NCBI GenBank assembly: GCA_036383895.1
Contig: DASVNK010000053.1
Span: 78,458-142,457, forward strand
Length of the DNA: 64,000 nucleotides
Direction: 5' to 3'
Source: DASVNK01 sp036383895
GTDB taxonomy: Bacteria > Verrucomicrobiota > Verrucomicrobiia > Limisphaerales > SXQI01
Shown here in pieces: positions 26,187 to 36,523 of this stretch. The position numbers were made by a program, and so were the translations under genes. Numbering within the stretch: position 1 is the first letter of the stretch; each line of letters starts with the position of its first letter. The notes beneath the pieces were generated by a model. The model was not told the DNA's origin and made no database searches. It saw only the letters and a program-made list of their open reading frames with translations.

Positions 26187-28979
26187 ATGGAACAAAAAAG
26201 AAATCTGGGAATTTGTATCACCTGGCTGCGGAGCGTCCTTGCAGTGCTCTTCTGCGCTACCGCTGTGGCCACCGTCCGCGCTGAAACTGACCCGAAGAAC
26301 TATGCGGTGATGACGCACGCGGAAGTTTCGGCTTCGCCGGCGCGCATCACCTTGAAGTGGAACGCTGATGCGGCTGCCACGGGGCACACGATCGCACGGC
26401 GGAATGGGAATTCGTGGGATACGGTGGCGACGGTGGGCGGTTCGACCCTGACCTGGACCGATTCGAATGTGGCGGTGGGCCAGCCCTATGAATACCGGAT
26501 TACGAAGTCGACCTCGCAAGGTTACCAGGGCGCAAGCTTCCTGCTGGCGGGCATCAATGCGCCACTGAAGGACAATCTCGGGAAAGTCATTCTGCTGGTG
26601 GATAACACCTATGCATCGCAACTGAGCGCCGAACTGGTGCGCCTCGAGCATGATCTCGCGGGTGACGGCTGGACGGTGCTACGTCGTGATGTGTCACGTA
26701 GTTCGTCGGCGCGGGACGTGAAGAATGTCATTCTCGACGCGTATAATTCCGATCGCGCGAACGTTAAGTCAGTTTTCATCTTTGGGCATGTGGCCGTTCC
26801 TTACTCCGGCAACATGGCGCCGGATGGTCATAATCCGGACCACGTGGGGGCATGGGTGGCCGACATGTATTACGGCGATGTGGACGGCAACTGGACCGAT
26901 AGCAGCGTGAACAACTCCGGTGCGGACAAGCCGTGGAACGACAATGTCCCTGGAGACGGGAAGTTCGACCAAAGCAGCATGCCGAGTGACGTGGAACTGG
27001 CGGTCGGACGCGTGGATTTCTACAACATGACCTGCTACGCGAACAAATCGCCTTCGCGCAGCGAACTGGATTTGCTCCGGGCCTACCTGAACAAGGACCA
27101 TAACTTCCGTCACCGCGTTTTCACGGTCGCCCGGCGTGGATTGGTTTGCGACAACTTCGGTGATATTTACGGTGAAGCATTCGCGGCGAGCGGCTGGCGT
27201 AACTTCGGCGCGTTCTTCGGCGCGGAAAACGTCACGCAGGTGCCGTATGGAAACTATTTCTCGACTCTTTCTTCGCAGGATTACTTGTGGAGCTACGGCA
27301 CGGGTGGCGGCAGTTGGTATACCTGCAATGGCATCGGCAGCTCGGATGATTTCGCGACGACGGAGATCCGCACCGTTTTCACCATGTTCCTCGGTTCGTA
27401 CTTTGGTGATTGGGACAATGAGAGCGCATTCCTGCGCGCCGCACTCGGCTCCGGATATACGCTGACCACTTCGTGGGCGGGACGACCTCATTGGTTTTAT
27501 CACCAGATGGGGCTCGGCGAACCGATTGGCGTGAGCACGATTGCAAGCCAGAACAATGTTTACGGCAGCGTGGCTCCGATTGGCGGCTGGTATGCGCGGC
27601 AGGTGCACATTTCGCTGCTGGGTGACCCTACTTTGCGCATGCACCCGGTGATTCCGGCGAGCAATCTGCGCGGGACGGCCAACGGCAGCAGCATGGCGCT
27701 GCAGTGGAACGGTTCTACCGATTCGAACATCCAGGGCTATCATGTGTATCGTGGTTCCGGCCCGAGAAGCGGTTTTACACGCATCACTTCCAGCCCGATC
27801 ACCTCGACGAGCTTCACCGATAACAGCTATTCTGCAGGCACGGTTTACATGGTGCGCGCGATCAAGCTGGAGCAATCCGGCAGCGGCACTTATTACAACG
27901 GCAGCCAGGGGATTTTCTTCCCGAGCAGCGGTGGCACGGGCGAACCGTTGCCAGAGACTCCTTCCCCGGCGGCGAACCTCGCGGCGTCTGCCTCGTCCGC
28001 GTCGCAGATCAATCTTACCTGGCAGGATGCTTCGAACAACGAGACGGGGTTCCGCGTAGACCGTCGCACTGGCTCGAACGGCACCTGGTCGCAAGTGGCG
28101 ACCCTCGGGGCAAATCTCTCCAGCTACAGCAGCACCGGTCTTTCACCTGGAACGGCTTACTATTATCGCGTGGTTGCGTTCAACAATTCCGGTTCGGCGA
28201 TGCCTTCGAATGAAGCGAGCGCGACGACGGCAAGCCCGAACGCGACCAGCCCAGGGGCGACTTACGCGGCAACGGACAGCAGCACGAGCGGCAATTGGCG
28301 TGGTGTTTTCGGCCGCGATGGATTTAATATCCCGACGAGTGGTTCTTCGATGCCGGGTTACGCGACGATGAATGTTGTCGGCGGCGCTCCATATCAGTGG
28401 AGCGATTGGAACACGGAAGCGCGCGCACTGCAAAACGCGGCGAATAACGGACGGGTTGCAAGCGCCTGGTTCGCGGACAGCACGTTCAGCGTTGATTTCA
28501 ATTTCATCGACGGCCAAACGCACAAACTCTCGCTCTACTTCTGCGATTGGGACCGGAGCAATCGTTCACAACTAGTTGAAGTGCTCAACGCGGCGACCGG
28601 CGCGGTGCTCGACACGCGCACGGTAAGCAATTTCCAGAGCGGCATTTACCTGAGCTGGAATGTGAAGGGATCCATTCGCGTCCGCGTCACCAAGCTCGGC
28701 GGGAATAACGTGGTGCTGAACGGAGTTTTCTTTGATCCGGCCAGTGGCATCGCGACCGGCGGAGGGAACGAACTCGGCGGCGGCATCGTCGCGGGCAAGT
28801 TCAACCTGAAGATCAATGGATCGATCGGGCAGAAATTCGATATTTACTACACAGAGAATCTCACGGCCTGGACGAAGCTCACCCAAGTGACGCTGATCAC
28901 TCCAGTGCTCGACTTTCTCGACAGCACGGCCACCAGTGGCAAGAAACAGCGCTTCTATCGCGCAGCCGCCGCGCAGTAA
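26187..28979 (+). CDS. Secreted gingipain-fold (peptidase C25-like) protein with apparently degenerate active site, FN3 and lectin-like domains
   Basis: 930 residues from ATG 26187, whose product has a signal peptide (WLRSVLAVLFCATAVATVRAE); the frame opens at 26106. An FN3-like domain spans about 30-120. The C25/caspase-like region spans 125-490 with hallmark landmarks: VFIFGHVAVPYSG, ADMYYGDVDGNW, VELAVGRVDF and the closing LLGDPTLRM (G479). At the usual catalytic positions, GHG reads GTGGGSW (371-377) and the nucleophile Cys position reads LGSYFGDW (S404). Two FN3-like domains follow, then a lectin/malectin-like domain (about 690-850) and the C-terminal module ending QRFYRAAAAQ. It is probably a non-proteolytic surface protein. 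A sigma-54 promoter lies upstream and a terminator downstream. Confidence 0.8.
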   Translation: MEQKRNLGICITWLRSVLAVLFCATAVATVRAETDPKNYAVMTHAEVSASPARITLKWNADAAATGHTIARRNGNSWDTVATVGGSTLTWTDSNVAVGQPYEYRITKSTSQGYQGASFLLAGINAPLKDNLGKVILLVDNTYASQLSAELVRLEHDLAGDGWTVLRRDVSRSSSARDVKNVILDAYNSDRANVKSVFIFGHVAVPYSGNMAPDGHNPDHVGAWVADMYYGDVDGNWTDSSVNNSGADKPWNDNVPGDGKFDQSSMPSDVELAVGRVDFYNMTCYANKSPSRSELDLLRAYLNKDHNFRHRVFTVARRGLVCDNFGDIYGEAFAASGWRNFGAFFGAENVTQVPYGNYFSTLSSQDYLWSYGTGGGSWYTCNGIGSSDDFATTEIRTVFTMFLGSYFGDWDNESAFLRAALGSGYTLTTSWAGRPHWFYHQMGLGEPIGVSTIASQNNVYGSVAPIGGWYARQVHISLLGDPTLRMHPVIPASNLRGTANGSSMALQWNGSTDSNIQGYHVYRGSGPRSGFTRITSSPITSTSFTDNSYSAGTVYMVRAIKLEQSGSGTYYNGSQGIFFPSSGGTGEPLPETPSPAANLAASASSASQINLTWQDASNNETGFRVDRRTGSNGTWSQVATLGANLSSYSSTGLSPGTAYYYRVVAFNNSGSAMPSNEASATTASPNATSPGATYAATDSSTSGNWRGVFGRDGFNIPTSGSSMPGYATMNVVGGAPYQWSDWNTEARALQNAANNGRVASAWFADSTFSVDFNFIDGQTHKLSLYFCDWDRSNRSQLVEVLNAATGAVLDTRTVSNFQSGIYLSWNVKGSIRVRVTKLGGNNVVLNGVFFDPASGIATGGGNELGGGIVAGKFNLKINGSIGQKFDIYYTENLTAWTKLTQVTLITPVLDFLDSTATSGKKQRFYRAAAAQ

Positions 28980-29004
28980 CCTACGTTCGGGTAACCAGCC
29001 AAAA

Positions 29005-29046
29005 GGTCCGCGGGCACCCACCCAGCCGCGGGCCTTTTTTCTTTTT
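29005..29046 (+). terminator. Rho-independent terminator after the gingipain-fold gene
   Basis: Nine-pair stem (one G-T) GGTCCGCGG / CCGCGGGCC at 29005-29033, followed by TTTTTTCTTTTT. It lies 25 bases after the stop codon. Confidence 0.85.
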
Positions 29047-29231
29047 CGAAACTTCAGCAAGGCACAATTCGGAGACCCTGCAGATAGTAGTCAGGCCGCT
29101 AATCACAGTCGTTAGCCGCCTCACTAACTGTAAAAATGCTGCATTTCGGGAGATAAACCTTTGCAACTGGTTAGGGGGCATATTATAAAGCTGTTGGAGC
29201 GTGAGCACACCCTTGCTCTTTTTCCGATAGT

Positions 29232-32200
29232 ATGATGTTCAAGCAACTTACTCGATATAGAAAATCATTCCTCACTGCATCAATCCTGGGCCTGGCTTCT
29301 TTCGGTTCCACGCGAGCCGCTGACGTTACCCTGGATTTTTCAACGGACCCGACCCTCAGCGGGCAGGTGACCCTCTTCGGCAACGCTATCTGGCGCGACA
29401 CCGGCGGGAATCCCGGCGGCTATCTCTCGTTGACGGACGCGGCGAACAGCCAGCGATCGACGATTGTCTTCAGCGACCTGGATAATGGCCTGGTCGTGAA
29501 AGCATTTTCCTTCGGGGTCGATGTGCGCATCGGCGGCGGTACGGAAACTCCAGCGGACGGATTCAGTATCAACTACGTTCGCGCGGGGGATGATGTGCTC
29601 GACGACGGCGATGGCTGGTCGGACATTGGCAACACCGGCGATCTGAATCTTCCAGAAGAAGGCGCAAAGACCGGTTTGGCGGTTGGTTTTGACGCCTACC
29701 TGAGTGGTGGCGGCACGGTGACTGATGTGATCGGGTTGAGTGTGCGCGTCGATAACCAACTTCTCGCGCAATATCCATTTTCCGTGTTGAACGGAGCGCT
29801 TACCGACACAAACAGTTTGCAGACCGGCCCTCGTAATCCCGCTTTCGATCCAGCGGTTAACCCGATCGAAGACTCCTGGGCGAACCTTGGCTGGGCACGA
29901 TTTGAAGTGGACCTGACGGAAGACGGCAAATTGACGATTCGTTATAAAGGCCGTGAAGTAACTCCGGCGGGCGGATTGCAGACACCATTTTTCCCAAGCC
30001 CTGGGCAATTGGTGTTCGCAGGCCGTACTGGCGCACTGAACCAAAACACGCACGTCGATAACATCCAGATCAAAACAGTGGCGGCTGAATTGCCGTTCTT
30101 CACCGGGTTGAGCGGAACGGCAGCGGGCTTCATCTTCCAACTCTCCGATGGTTCCACGGAAGTCGTGACGAACTCCATCGCAGTAAAGTTGAACGGCACG
30201 ACCGTTCCGTTGACCACCGTCGCAAAAGAAGGCCCGACGACCACTGGAACTTATGCTCCCGCGCAACCGCTGATCGCTGGAATGACTAATACCGTGGAAG
30301 TGACCTTCACGGATACCGCGAACCGCTCTTCGACAAACACACGCACGTTTGTGGTGCGCAACTACGCGGTGCTGACGCCTGCGGACGCTGTGCCGGCGAA
30401 CTCGATCGACCGCACTGCGCCTGGTTTCACCGCGCGCGTGCATCAGTTGCCGATCGGCCGTTTCCCTGGCGACGCGAACTCAATTCAAAATGCGGAACGC
30501 CACCTCGCCAATCGCTACATCGATTTCGCGACGGGACAGCCCTACACAAATCGCGCCGACCTGACTGGCGCGAACAATGGCGTTTTCACGATTCCGACCG
30601 TGATCAACTGGAACCAGGACGCGAACACCGCGACCGCTCCGGAAAACATCGGCAACTTCCAGGATGATTCTGATCCTTCCCGTCCGGATGCACAGATCCC
30701 TGGCATTCCGGGCACCGTGCTGAATGAGGACGGTTCGTTCTACACCGACAACATCGCGGCTGAAGTTCTGACCTTTCTCGAACTGAAGCGCGGTTTGTAT
30801 CGCTTCGGCGTGAACAGCGACGACGGCTTCCGCGTGACTGCGGGAACCGGCTATCGCGACATTTACGAAGCGCCGCTCGGCAGCTTCAACGGCGGCAAAG
30901 GATCGTCTGACGAGCTCTTCGACGTTTGGGTCGAACAAGACGGAGTGTATCCGTTCCGACTCGCCTGGTGGGAAGGCGGCGGCGGCGCGAACCTTGAGTT
31001 CTTCACGCTTAATGAAGCGACCGGGCAGAAGATCCTGATCAATGACACGGCCGTGACGGGTTACGTTCCTGCATTCCGCACGAGCAGCGCTCCGTCGCAG
31101 CCGTATGTCACCTACGTTTCACCTGCGGTTGGTGAAGCCGGAACATTCCCGAACGCGACGATCACGGTTGATATACGTGACGGATCTCTGGCGCTGAACG
31201 ATAGCACGGTGGCAGTGACCTTGAATGGCGCGCCGCTGACGACTTCGGTAGCGAACAGTGGCACTTTGACCACTGTCACCGCTCCGGTAACCACGCTGTT
31301 GCAGCCGAACACGACGAACACCGTCGTGCTGAGCTACCAGGCGACTGGCAGTTCGGTTACCACGACACATACGTGGACTTTTGTGACCGCACCGACGACG
31401 ACCTTGGCCACGGCGCAGATGAGCCCAGTGGGTTCCGGTGACAATACGAAGCCCGGCTTCAACGCTCGCATTTACCAGCTTGAACCATACCTCGATGCGG
31501 CCGGCGCACTGACGGGAATGGCAACCGAACTCTATTACGCCGACGCATTGTTTAGTGGCGCGGCTGGAGCGAACGTAGCTGATCTGTCCACGGCGAGTGA
31601 CGGTCTCTTCGCCGTTGAAACGGTGATCAACCTGAACGCCGACGAAGGAAATGCGGGCGCGTTCCCGGATGATGCGCGCATGCCTGGCATTCCAGGGCTC
31701 GGAACAGCAAACACAACGGACAACATCGCGGGCGAGTTCACCACCTACATCGAGTTCCCGACCGCGGGGGTTTATCGCATGGGCGTGAACAGTGACGACG
31801 GTTTCCGTCTCACCGCGAGCGAAACGCGCGGCAATTACTTGCTGAATGTTCTCGCTCCTGCGGCAGTAGCGGGACCAGAAGCGGCGGTCTTGAGCGCGCG
31901 CGGTCTGGCTGGCGGATCCTATGGTCCCCTCCCCTCATCGCCGATTACCGCGGACGTGTTCTACGCCGGCGAAGCATGCGGCGAGATTCCGAACGGAGCG
32001 CAAATCGCCGGCAAGATACTGCTGGTTGATCGCGGCACTTGCGGATTCGTTGTCAAAGCGCTGAACGCGCAGGCGACTAACGGCGCGGTGGCGATGATCA
32101 TCATCAACAACAATCCGGGCTTCCCGATTGTGGCTGGCGGCGGAACTGACGAGATCACCATTCCCGTAATGATGATCAGCCAGGCTGCGGGCGCTGAATT

Positions 32201-32657
32201 AAAGGCGAACCTCACCGGTTTGCGCATGACGATCTCGGCTGAAACCGCACCGGTCCTCAGCGAAGCGAACGTAGGCCGCGGCTCGGATGGATCGTTCTAC
32301 AATGGAACGCTCGCGACGATCAATGTTCCGCAAGCTGGTGTCTATCCCTTCCGCCTCCTGTGGATGGAAGGCGGCGGTGGAGCGAACGTGGAATGGTACT
32401 CGATCACACCAGAAGGCGAAGGCATTCTGGTGAACGATCGGAGCAATCCGCGTGCGTTGCGGGCCTTCCGCGCGCGCACGGCGGTGACGCGTCCGACCTT
32501 AAGCCTTTCGCGCGACGGCGGAACGCTTTCAGTCGAATTCACCGGCACGCTGCAGGCGTCAAGCGACCTGGCCGGCGAGTGGAATAATGTGGCGACAAGC
32601 AGCCCGGCGAACTTCCAGGCAGACGGCCAAATGAGATTCTTCCGCGCGGTGCAATAA
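29232..32657 (+). CDS. Giant secreted protein with L-lectin-like domain, two PA14-like modules and a nested protease-associated (PA) domain
   Basis: 1141 residues; ATG 29232 or 29235. Signal peptide near 10-28 (SILGLASFGSTRAAD). Residues 30-280 look like a legume-lectin-type beta sandwich (DGFSINYVRAGDDVLDDGDG). Two modules with the PA14-like signature YRFGVNSDDGFRVTAG ... YPFRLAWWEGGGGANLEFF follow, at about 396-620 and 740-1083, each preceded by a small Ig-like domain. The second is split: a PA domain (about 876-998; ILLVDRGTCGFVVKALNAQ, ITIPVMMIS) sits between its two halves. The protein ends with the recurring module, last residues MRFFRAVQ. It probably binds polysaccharide or protein at the cell surface; no catalytic motif is seen. 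Confidence 0.8.
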   Translation: MMFKQLTRYRKSFLTASILGLASFGSTRAADVTLDFSTDPTLSGQVTLFGNAIWRDTGGNPGGYLSLTDAANSQRSTIVFSDLDNGLVVKAFSFGVDVRIGGGTETPADGFSINYVRAGDDVLDDGDGWSDIGNTGDLNLPEEGAKTGLAVGFDAYLSGGGTVTDVIGLSVRVDNQLLAQYPFSVLNGALTDTNSLQTGPRNPAFDPAVNPIEDSWANLGWARFEVDLTEDGKLTIRYKGREVTPAGGLQTPFFPSPGQLVFAGRTGALNQNTHVDNIQIKTVAAELPFFTGLSGTAAGFIFQLSDGSTEVVTNSIAVKLNGTTVPLTTVAKEGPTTTGTYAPAQPLIAGMTNTVEVTFTDTANRSSTNTRTFVVRNYAVLTPADAVPANSIDRTAPGFTARVHQLPIGRFPGDANSIQNAERHLANRYIDFATGQPYTNRADLTGANNGVFTIPTVINWNQDANTATAPENIGNFQDDSDPSRPDAQIPGIPGTVLNEDGSFYTDNIAAEVLTFLELKRGLYRFGVNSDDGFRVTAGTGYRDIYEAPLGSFNGGKGSSDELFDVWVEQDGVYPFRLAWWEGGGGANLEFFTLNEATGQKILINDTAVTGYVPAFRTSSAPSQPYVTYVSPAVGEAGTFPNATITVDIRDGSLALNDSTVAVTLNGAPLTTSVANSGTLTTVTAPVTTLLQPNTTNTVVLSYQATGSSVTTTHTWTFVTAPTTTLATAQMSPVGSGDNTKPGFNARIYQLEPYLDAAGALTGMATELYYADALFSGAAGANVADLSTASDGLFAVETVINLNADEGNAGAFPDDARMPGIPGLGTANTTDNIAGEFTTYIEFPTAGVYRMGVNSDDGFRLTASETRGNYLLNVLAPAAVAGPEAAVLSARGLAGGSYGPLPSSPITADVFYAGEACGEIPNGAQIAGKILLVDRGTCGFVVKALNAQATNGAVAMIIINNNPGFPIVAGGGTDEITIPVMMISQAAGAELKANLTGLRMTISAETAPVLSEANVGRGSDGSFYNGTLATINVPQAGVYPFRLLWMEGGGGANVEWYSITPEGEGILVNDRSNPRALRAFRARTAVTRPTLSLSRDGGTLSVEFTGTLQASSDLAGEWNNVATSSPANFQADGQMRFFRAVQ

Positions 32658-32679
32658 GCTTCGCAATCAAGTAATCCGC

Positions 32680-32713
32680 AGCGGCGTTGGGCAGATGCTC
32701 AGCGCCGCTTTTC
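32680..32713 (+). terminator. Rho-independent terminator after the PA14/PA protein gene
   Basis: A thirteen-pair stem allowing G-T pairs (AGCGGCGTTGGGC / GCTCAGCGCCGCT, 32680-32709) with an AGAT loop, followed by a short T run. It starts 23 bases after the stop codon. Confidence 0.75.
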
Positions 32714-32797
32714 ATTGCACGCCAAAGATAAGAAAGGGATGGCGAAAACGGTATATGTGGTGCATTTTCCCCGCGTCATCGCGTTTCTGGCTAACAC

Positions 32798-35700
32798 ATG
32801 AAAAACAGAGTCGTTCTGTCGGGGATTATCGTTGTGCTGCTTGGTTTGGGTTTTTCGCTGAGAACGCGGAATTCTAAAGAAGTAAAAGCGCAGCGCATTT
32901 CTCAGTTTACGCAGTTAAATCCCACCAGCGCCGACGCGCCGGAGCCAGGTGATTCCAGCGGATCCGGGGTAACTGAACCTTCAGCAAACGCGGCATCTAT
33001 CCCTGCTGCTCCAGCTTCGGATTTCCGCGACTGGCTAGCCCAGTGGAAGGCAAACGGCGGAAATCCTGCGGATTTAGCGCATGGCAAAAAACTTGCGAGT
33101 GTGCGCAAAGAGAGGATTTTGCAACTGTTTCGCGAGAATCCGGCGCAGGCGTTTGCGGACTCAATTTCATGGAGTGAGTGGAAAGCGCTGCCGGAGGAGT
33201 TGAAGGACAGCGTGGAACAACCTTTCAGCGCGGTGGTTAATTTTTCATTGCTGCCGAATTGTCCACCACCGGCCGGCGAGAGCCACTCGGCCAGGATCCA
33301 TCCACATCGAGTGCAGTTAAATGGTGAATGGCACGAGGCATACGTTTTTGGGCGCAAGGCGACAATGACCTCGAAGGAAGGTCTGCCGGCGCGCGGGATT
33401 CTGCTGGACGGTCAAATCGTTCTTGCCGATCAGGCAGTGGAGGTTCTTTCGCTAGAAGATGCAGCAGCGGTCGCTGGTTTGTTTCCATGGAAGGGTGCGG
33501 CCGGTTCGGCAGCCAGTGGTGCCGATGCAAATGCCCGACTGGCATTGGTGGGCGGTGAACTCTTGCAGGTTGCTTCCGGAAACGAACATACATCGCTGGA
33601 ACAGCTTTTCGCGAAGGCGGAGAAATCATTAAATCCAAAAGCGTTTCAGGTCGCCATGACCATCGCGGAAGGCGGAGCTGGAACGATTCTGCGCGCGTTG
33701 AGCACGGGCGACGATTCGCTCATGCAAGCTGCGTCAACCTGGACAGAAACGCCAAAGACCACGCTCGCGGTGCGCATTCGTTTTTCCGACGTGACGACCT
33801 ACAGTTACACGCTGACAGAGCTAACCAACCTGATGAACAACGCCTCGAACCACGTGAAAGTGATGTCGTATGGCAAGACGTGGCTCGTGCCGCGCATCGC
33901 GACCATCAGCTTGCCGAAGGCGCGCTCGCAGTACGAAGCAACCGGCGGCCGCGATTTGATGGTCAGCGATACTAGTGCGGCCTTAAGCGCGCAGGGAATT
34001 ACTGCGGCATCGTATAACTTTATCGTGCATTGCCATCCTGGAATGAACGTGGGGTATGCAGGACTTGGGCAGATCGGCGGAGGGATCAGTTGGCTCAATG
34101 GCAACCAAGGTATCGAGGTGACGGTCCACGAACTTGGGCACAATTACGGCTTGGGTCACGCCCACTATTGGGCCGGCGTGACTGGCACCGGAAACCTCGG
34201 CCGTACACAACCAGGCGGAACCTCCAGCATCGAGAACGAAGAATACGGTGACCCGTTCGACATCATGGGTGGGAGCACTTTGCCTGCGGGCCAGTATAAC
34301 GCTCGCGGAAAAACGACGCTGAACTGGATCGAGCAGAAGGAAATCATCAACGTCGTGACGAATGGGATTTATCGCGTCCATCGCTACGATCACCAGCAGG
34401 CCCGCACCAACACCGGAACGAAACTGGCCCTGCGAATTCCTGCGGCAGGCGGCACCTACTGGGTTTCGCATCGCAAACTATTCACTTCAAATACCTCCCT
34501 TGTTCGCGGCGCACAGATCGCCAGGGAAGACAGCGGCATTGATCAAAGCTTAATCGATACAACACCTCTCTCCCGGCCAAGCACGTCTTTCAGCACCGAC
34601 CGAACCGACGCCGGCCTGACCGTGGGCAAGACATTCATCGATCCGCTCGAAACCGTTCGTATCACGACGATCGCTTCCGGCGGCGTGGCTCCGCTGGAGT
34701 TTATCGATGTGCAGGTGGCATTCGTGGAAGATGGTGCTTTTGCGATGTATACAGGCCCGGATTTCAGAACGAATGGCCTGGTCGGTTCCTATGTAAACCG
34801 CAGCCTTCGGACCCGAGCGACGCAAGGCGATTGGCGGACGGCTGGAGATGTGGTCATTGCGGGGAAACGCGTCGATGAACGCTTGAGTTTCACCAGCGAC
34901 GGGTGGGGAGCGCGCGCACCATTGCGCATCACCGGCGGAACCGATGCAAATTGGGACAATTTTTCGGTCCAGTGGGATGGAGTCATCGTGGTTCGTCGCC
35001 CGATTCGCCTCGCAACCACAAGCGATGACAGCAGCCGTTTTTGGATCGACCTGGATGGGAATGGTTCCTTCGCGTCGAGCGGACCGGAATTCGTAAACAA
35101 TCATTGGGGAGTGGGACAAGGACCAACGCGTGGGGATTTAAGTCCGCTCGTTCAACCCGGGACTTACGCGATTCGAATTCAATACGAGGAAGGGAACGGT
35201 GGAAACTACTTCACACTGTCCGGAGCAGATGCGCCCTTCGAAGTGTTTACCGACTCTGAGCTGACCGCGCCGGGCCTGACCGGGAGCTATGTCGCCACGA
35301 GCCTTCGCACCAGCACTGCGCAGGCGGATTGGCGCGCGACGCAGAATATCGCTGGCACGCGTGAAGATGCGTATCCGGGATTTTCGGCCAATGGTTGGGG
35401 AAGCCTCGACGAGGTGGGATTGATACCCGGATCGAACGGAGCGGATAGTGATTGGAACAACTTTTCCGTGCAGTGGGACGGTTACTTGAAAGTATCTACG
35501 CCAGTGCGGATGGCGACGATCAGCGATGATCACAGCCGGATGTGGATTGATGTGAATTCAAACGGTGTATTCGCCACGACGTCGCCGGAATACATCAATA
35601 ATGGTTGGGGTGGCGGCGGCCAGGGAATGACGCTCGGCCAGCTTTCGCCGGTGCTGTCACCGGGAAAATACGCGATCCGAATCCAGTATGAAGAAGGCGG

Positions 35701-36472
35701 CGGCGGAAATGGTTTTCTACTCGCGGGTGTGCCGCAAGCACCGCCGGATGCGGCGACGCTTCTAACCGCAACTACCTTCACCGGCACTGACACACGGACC
35801 ACACCGCGCCGCATCGCTGGCGATTTTACAATTCAGTTCTGGGTTCGATCATCGCAGGTCGCTGGAAGCGATGCTGCATTACGAGACGGCATCGGACTGG
35901 TGGATGCCAGTTCGACTACGCCGGGCTTCGGTGTAACGCTCGGAAACGGCCGGGTGTTATTCGGAGTAAACGATGCGAACAGCACAACTTTGCTCAGGTC
36001 CGACGCGATAACGAATGATCAATGGCATCATGTTTCCGCACGGCGCGGTTGGGAAAGCGGCGAGCTAACGCTTTTCGTCGATGGCTTGCCGGTGGACAGC
36101 GGAATCGGGAGCACCAATCTGCTCGATCAACTCGCCGACATTACCATCGGCGCGCTCGCGGGAGGTTCAAACAATTTTATCGGCACCATGGATCAATTAA
36201 AAATTTGGGATACCGCGCGAACAGACGAACAAATCGCCTCGGATTATCATTCGACACGGAATACTCACGGTTATCTCGACGAAGCTCCGCTGGTTCGTTT
36301 AACACGTGGTGCCGATTCAGTGCAGGTGTTCTGGGATCCGCTTTCCGGTTGGCGGCGGCTGGAGGGCGCCACTTCCGCTGACGGAATATTCGTGCCGCTC
36401 GCGACAGATCAAAATTCGACGAATATCGGAATGGGTGCAAATCCGATGCGGTTCTTCCGCGTTCGGAAGTAA
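32798..36472 (+). CDS. Secreted M11-like (gametolysin-type) zinc metalloprotease with two PA14-like domains and a LamG domain
   Basis: 1224 residues with an N-terminal hydrophobic export segment (VVLSGIIVVLLGLGF), then a long propeptide-like region. The catalytic domain (about 290-560) holds the metzincin zinc site HELGHNYGLGH (H444, E445, H448, H454) and a Met-turn DPFDIMGGS (M490), so it looks active. Residues 650-815 and 823-980 are two similar PA14-like domains, each with WNNFSVQWDG or WDNFSVQWDG and a YAIRIQYEEGxGGNxFxL strand. A concanavalin/LamG domain follows (985-1165; FTIQFWVRSS, WHHVSARRG). The C-terminus ends PMRFFRVRK. It should cleave extracellular proteins; gametolysin itself digests cell-wall glycoproteins, but the substrate here is unknown. 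Confidence 0.88.
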   Translation: MKNRVVLSGIIVVLLGLGFSLRTRNSKEVKAQRISQFTQLNPTSADAPEPGDSSGSGVTEPSANAASIPAAPASDFRDWLAQWKANGGNPADLAHGKKLASVRKERILQLFRENPAQAFADSISWSEWKALPEELKDSVEQPFSAVVNFSLLPNCPPPAGESHSARIHPHRVQLNGEWHEAYVFGRKATMTSKEGLPARGILLDGQIVLADQAVEVLSLEDAAAVAGLFPWKGAAGSAASGADANARLALVGGELLQVASGNEHTSLEQLFAKAEKSLNPKAFQVAMTIAEGGAGTILRALSTGDDSLMQAASTWTETPKTTLAVRIRFSDVTTYSYTLTELTNLMNNASNHVKVMSYGKTWLVPRIATISLPKARSQYEATGGRDLMVSDTSAALSAQGITAASYNFIVHCHPGMNVGYAGLGQIGGGISWLNGNQGIEVTVHELGHNYGLGHAHYWAGVTGTGNLGRTQPGGTSSIENEEYGDPFDIMGGSTLPAGQYNARGKTTLNWIEQKEIINVVTNGIYRVHRYDHQQARTNTGTKLALRIPAAGGTYWVSHRKLFTSNTSLVRGAQIAREDSGIDQSLIDTTPLSRPSTSFSTDRTDAGLTVGKTFIDPLETVRITTIASGGVAPLEFIDVQVAFVEDGAFAMYTGPDFRTNGLVGSYVNRSLRTRATQGDWRTAGDVVIAGKRVDERLSFTSDGWGARAPLRITGGTDANWDNFSVQWDGVIVVRRPIRLATTSDDSSRFWIDLDGNGSFASSGPEFVNNHWGVGQGPTRGDLSPLVQPGTYAIRIQYEEGNGGNYFTLSGADAPFEVFTDSELTAPGLTGSYVATSLRTSTAQADWRATQNIAGTREDAYPGFSANGWGSLDEVGLIPGSNGADSDWNNFSVQWDGYLKVSTPVRMATISDDHSRMWIDVNSNGVFATTSPEYINNGWGGGGQGMTLGQLSPVLSPGKYAIRIQYEEGGGGNGFLLAGVPQAPPDAATLLTATTFTGTDTRTTPRRIAGDFTIQFWVRSSQVAGSDAALRDGIGLVDASSTTPGFGVTLGNGRVLFGVNDANSTTLLRSDAITNDQWHHVSARRGWESGELTLFVDGLPVDSGIGSTNLLDQLADITIGALAGGSNNFIGTMDQLKIWDTARTDEQIASDYHSTRNTHGYLDEAPLVRLTRGADSVQVFWDPLSGWRRLEGATSADGIFVPLATDQNSTNIGMGANPMRFFRVRK

Positions 36473-36523
36473 GTTCCGCCTCAGCCCCTTGAATGTTTTC
36501 GGCGGCGGAGCCACGCTGAAAGC

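Noticed and set aside
26769..28094. 441-codon minus-strand frame opposite the gingipain-fold gene
   Set aside because: Same reason: extremely Arg-rich, no family, and complementary to a well-supported gene.
32733..32765. GG-N10-GC spacing before the M11-like protease gene as a second sigma-54 promoter
   Set aside because: Only the GG and GC match; the rest of both boxes departs from the consensus.
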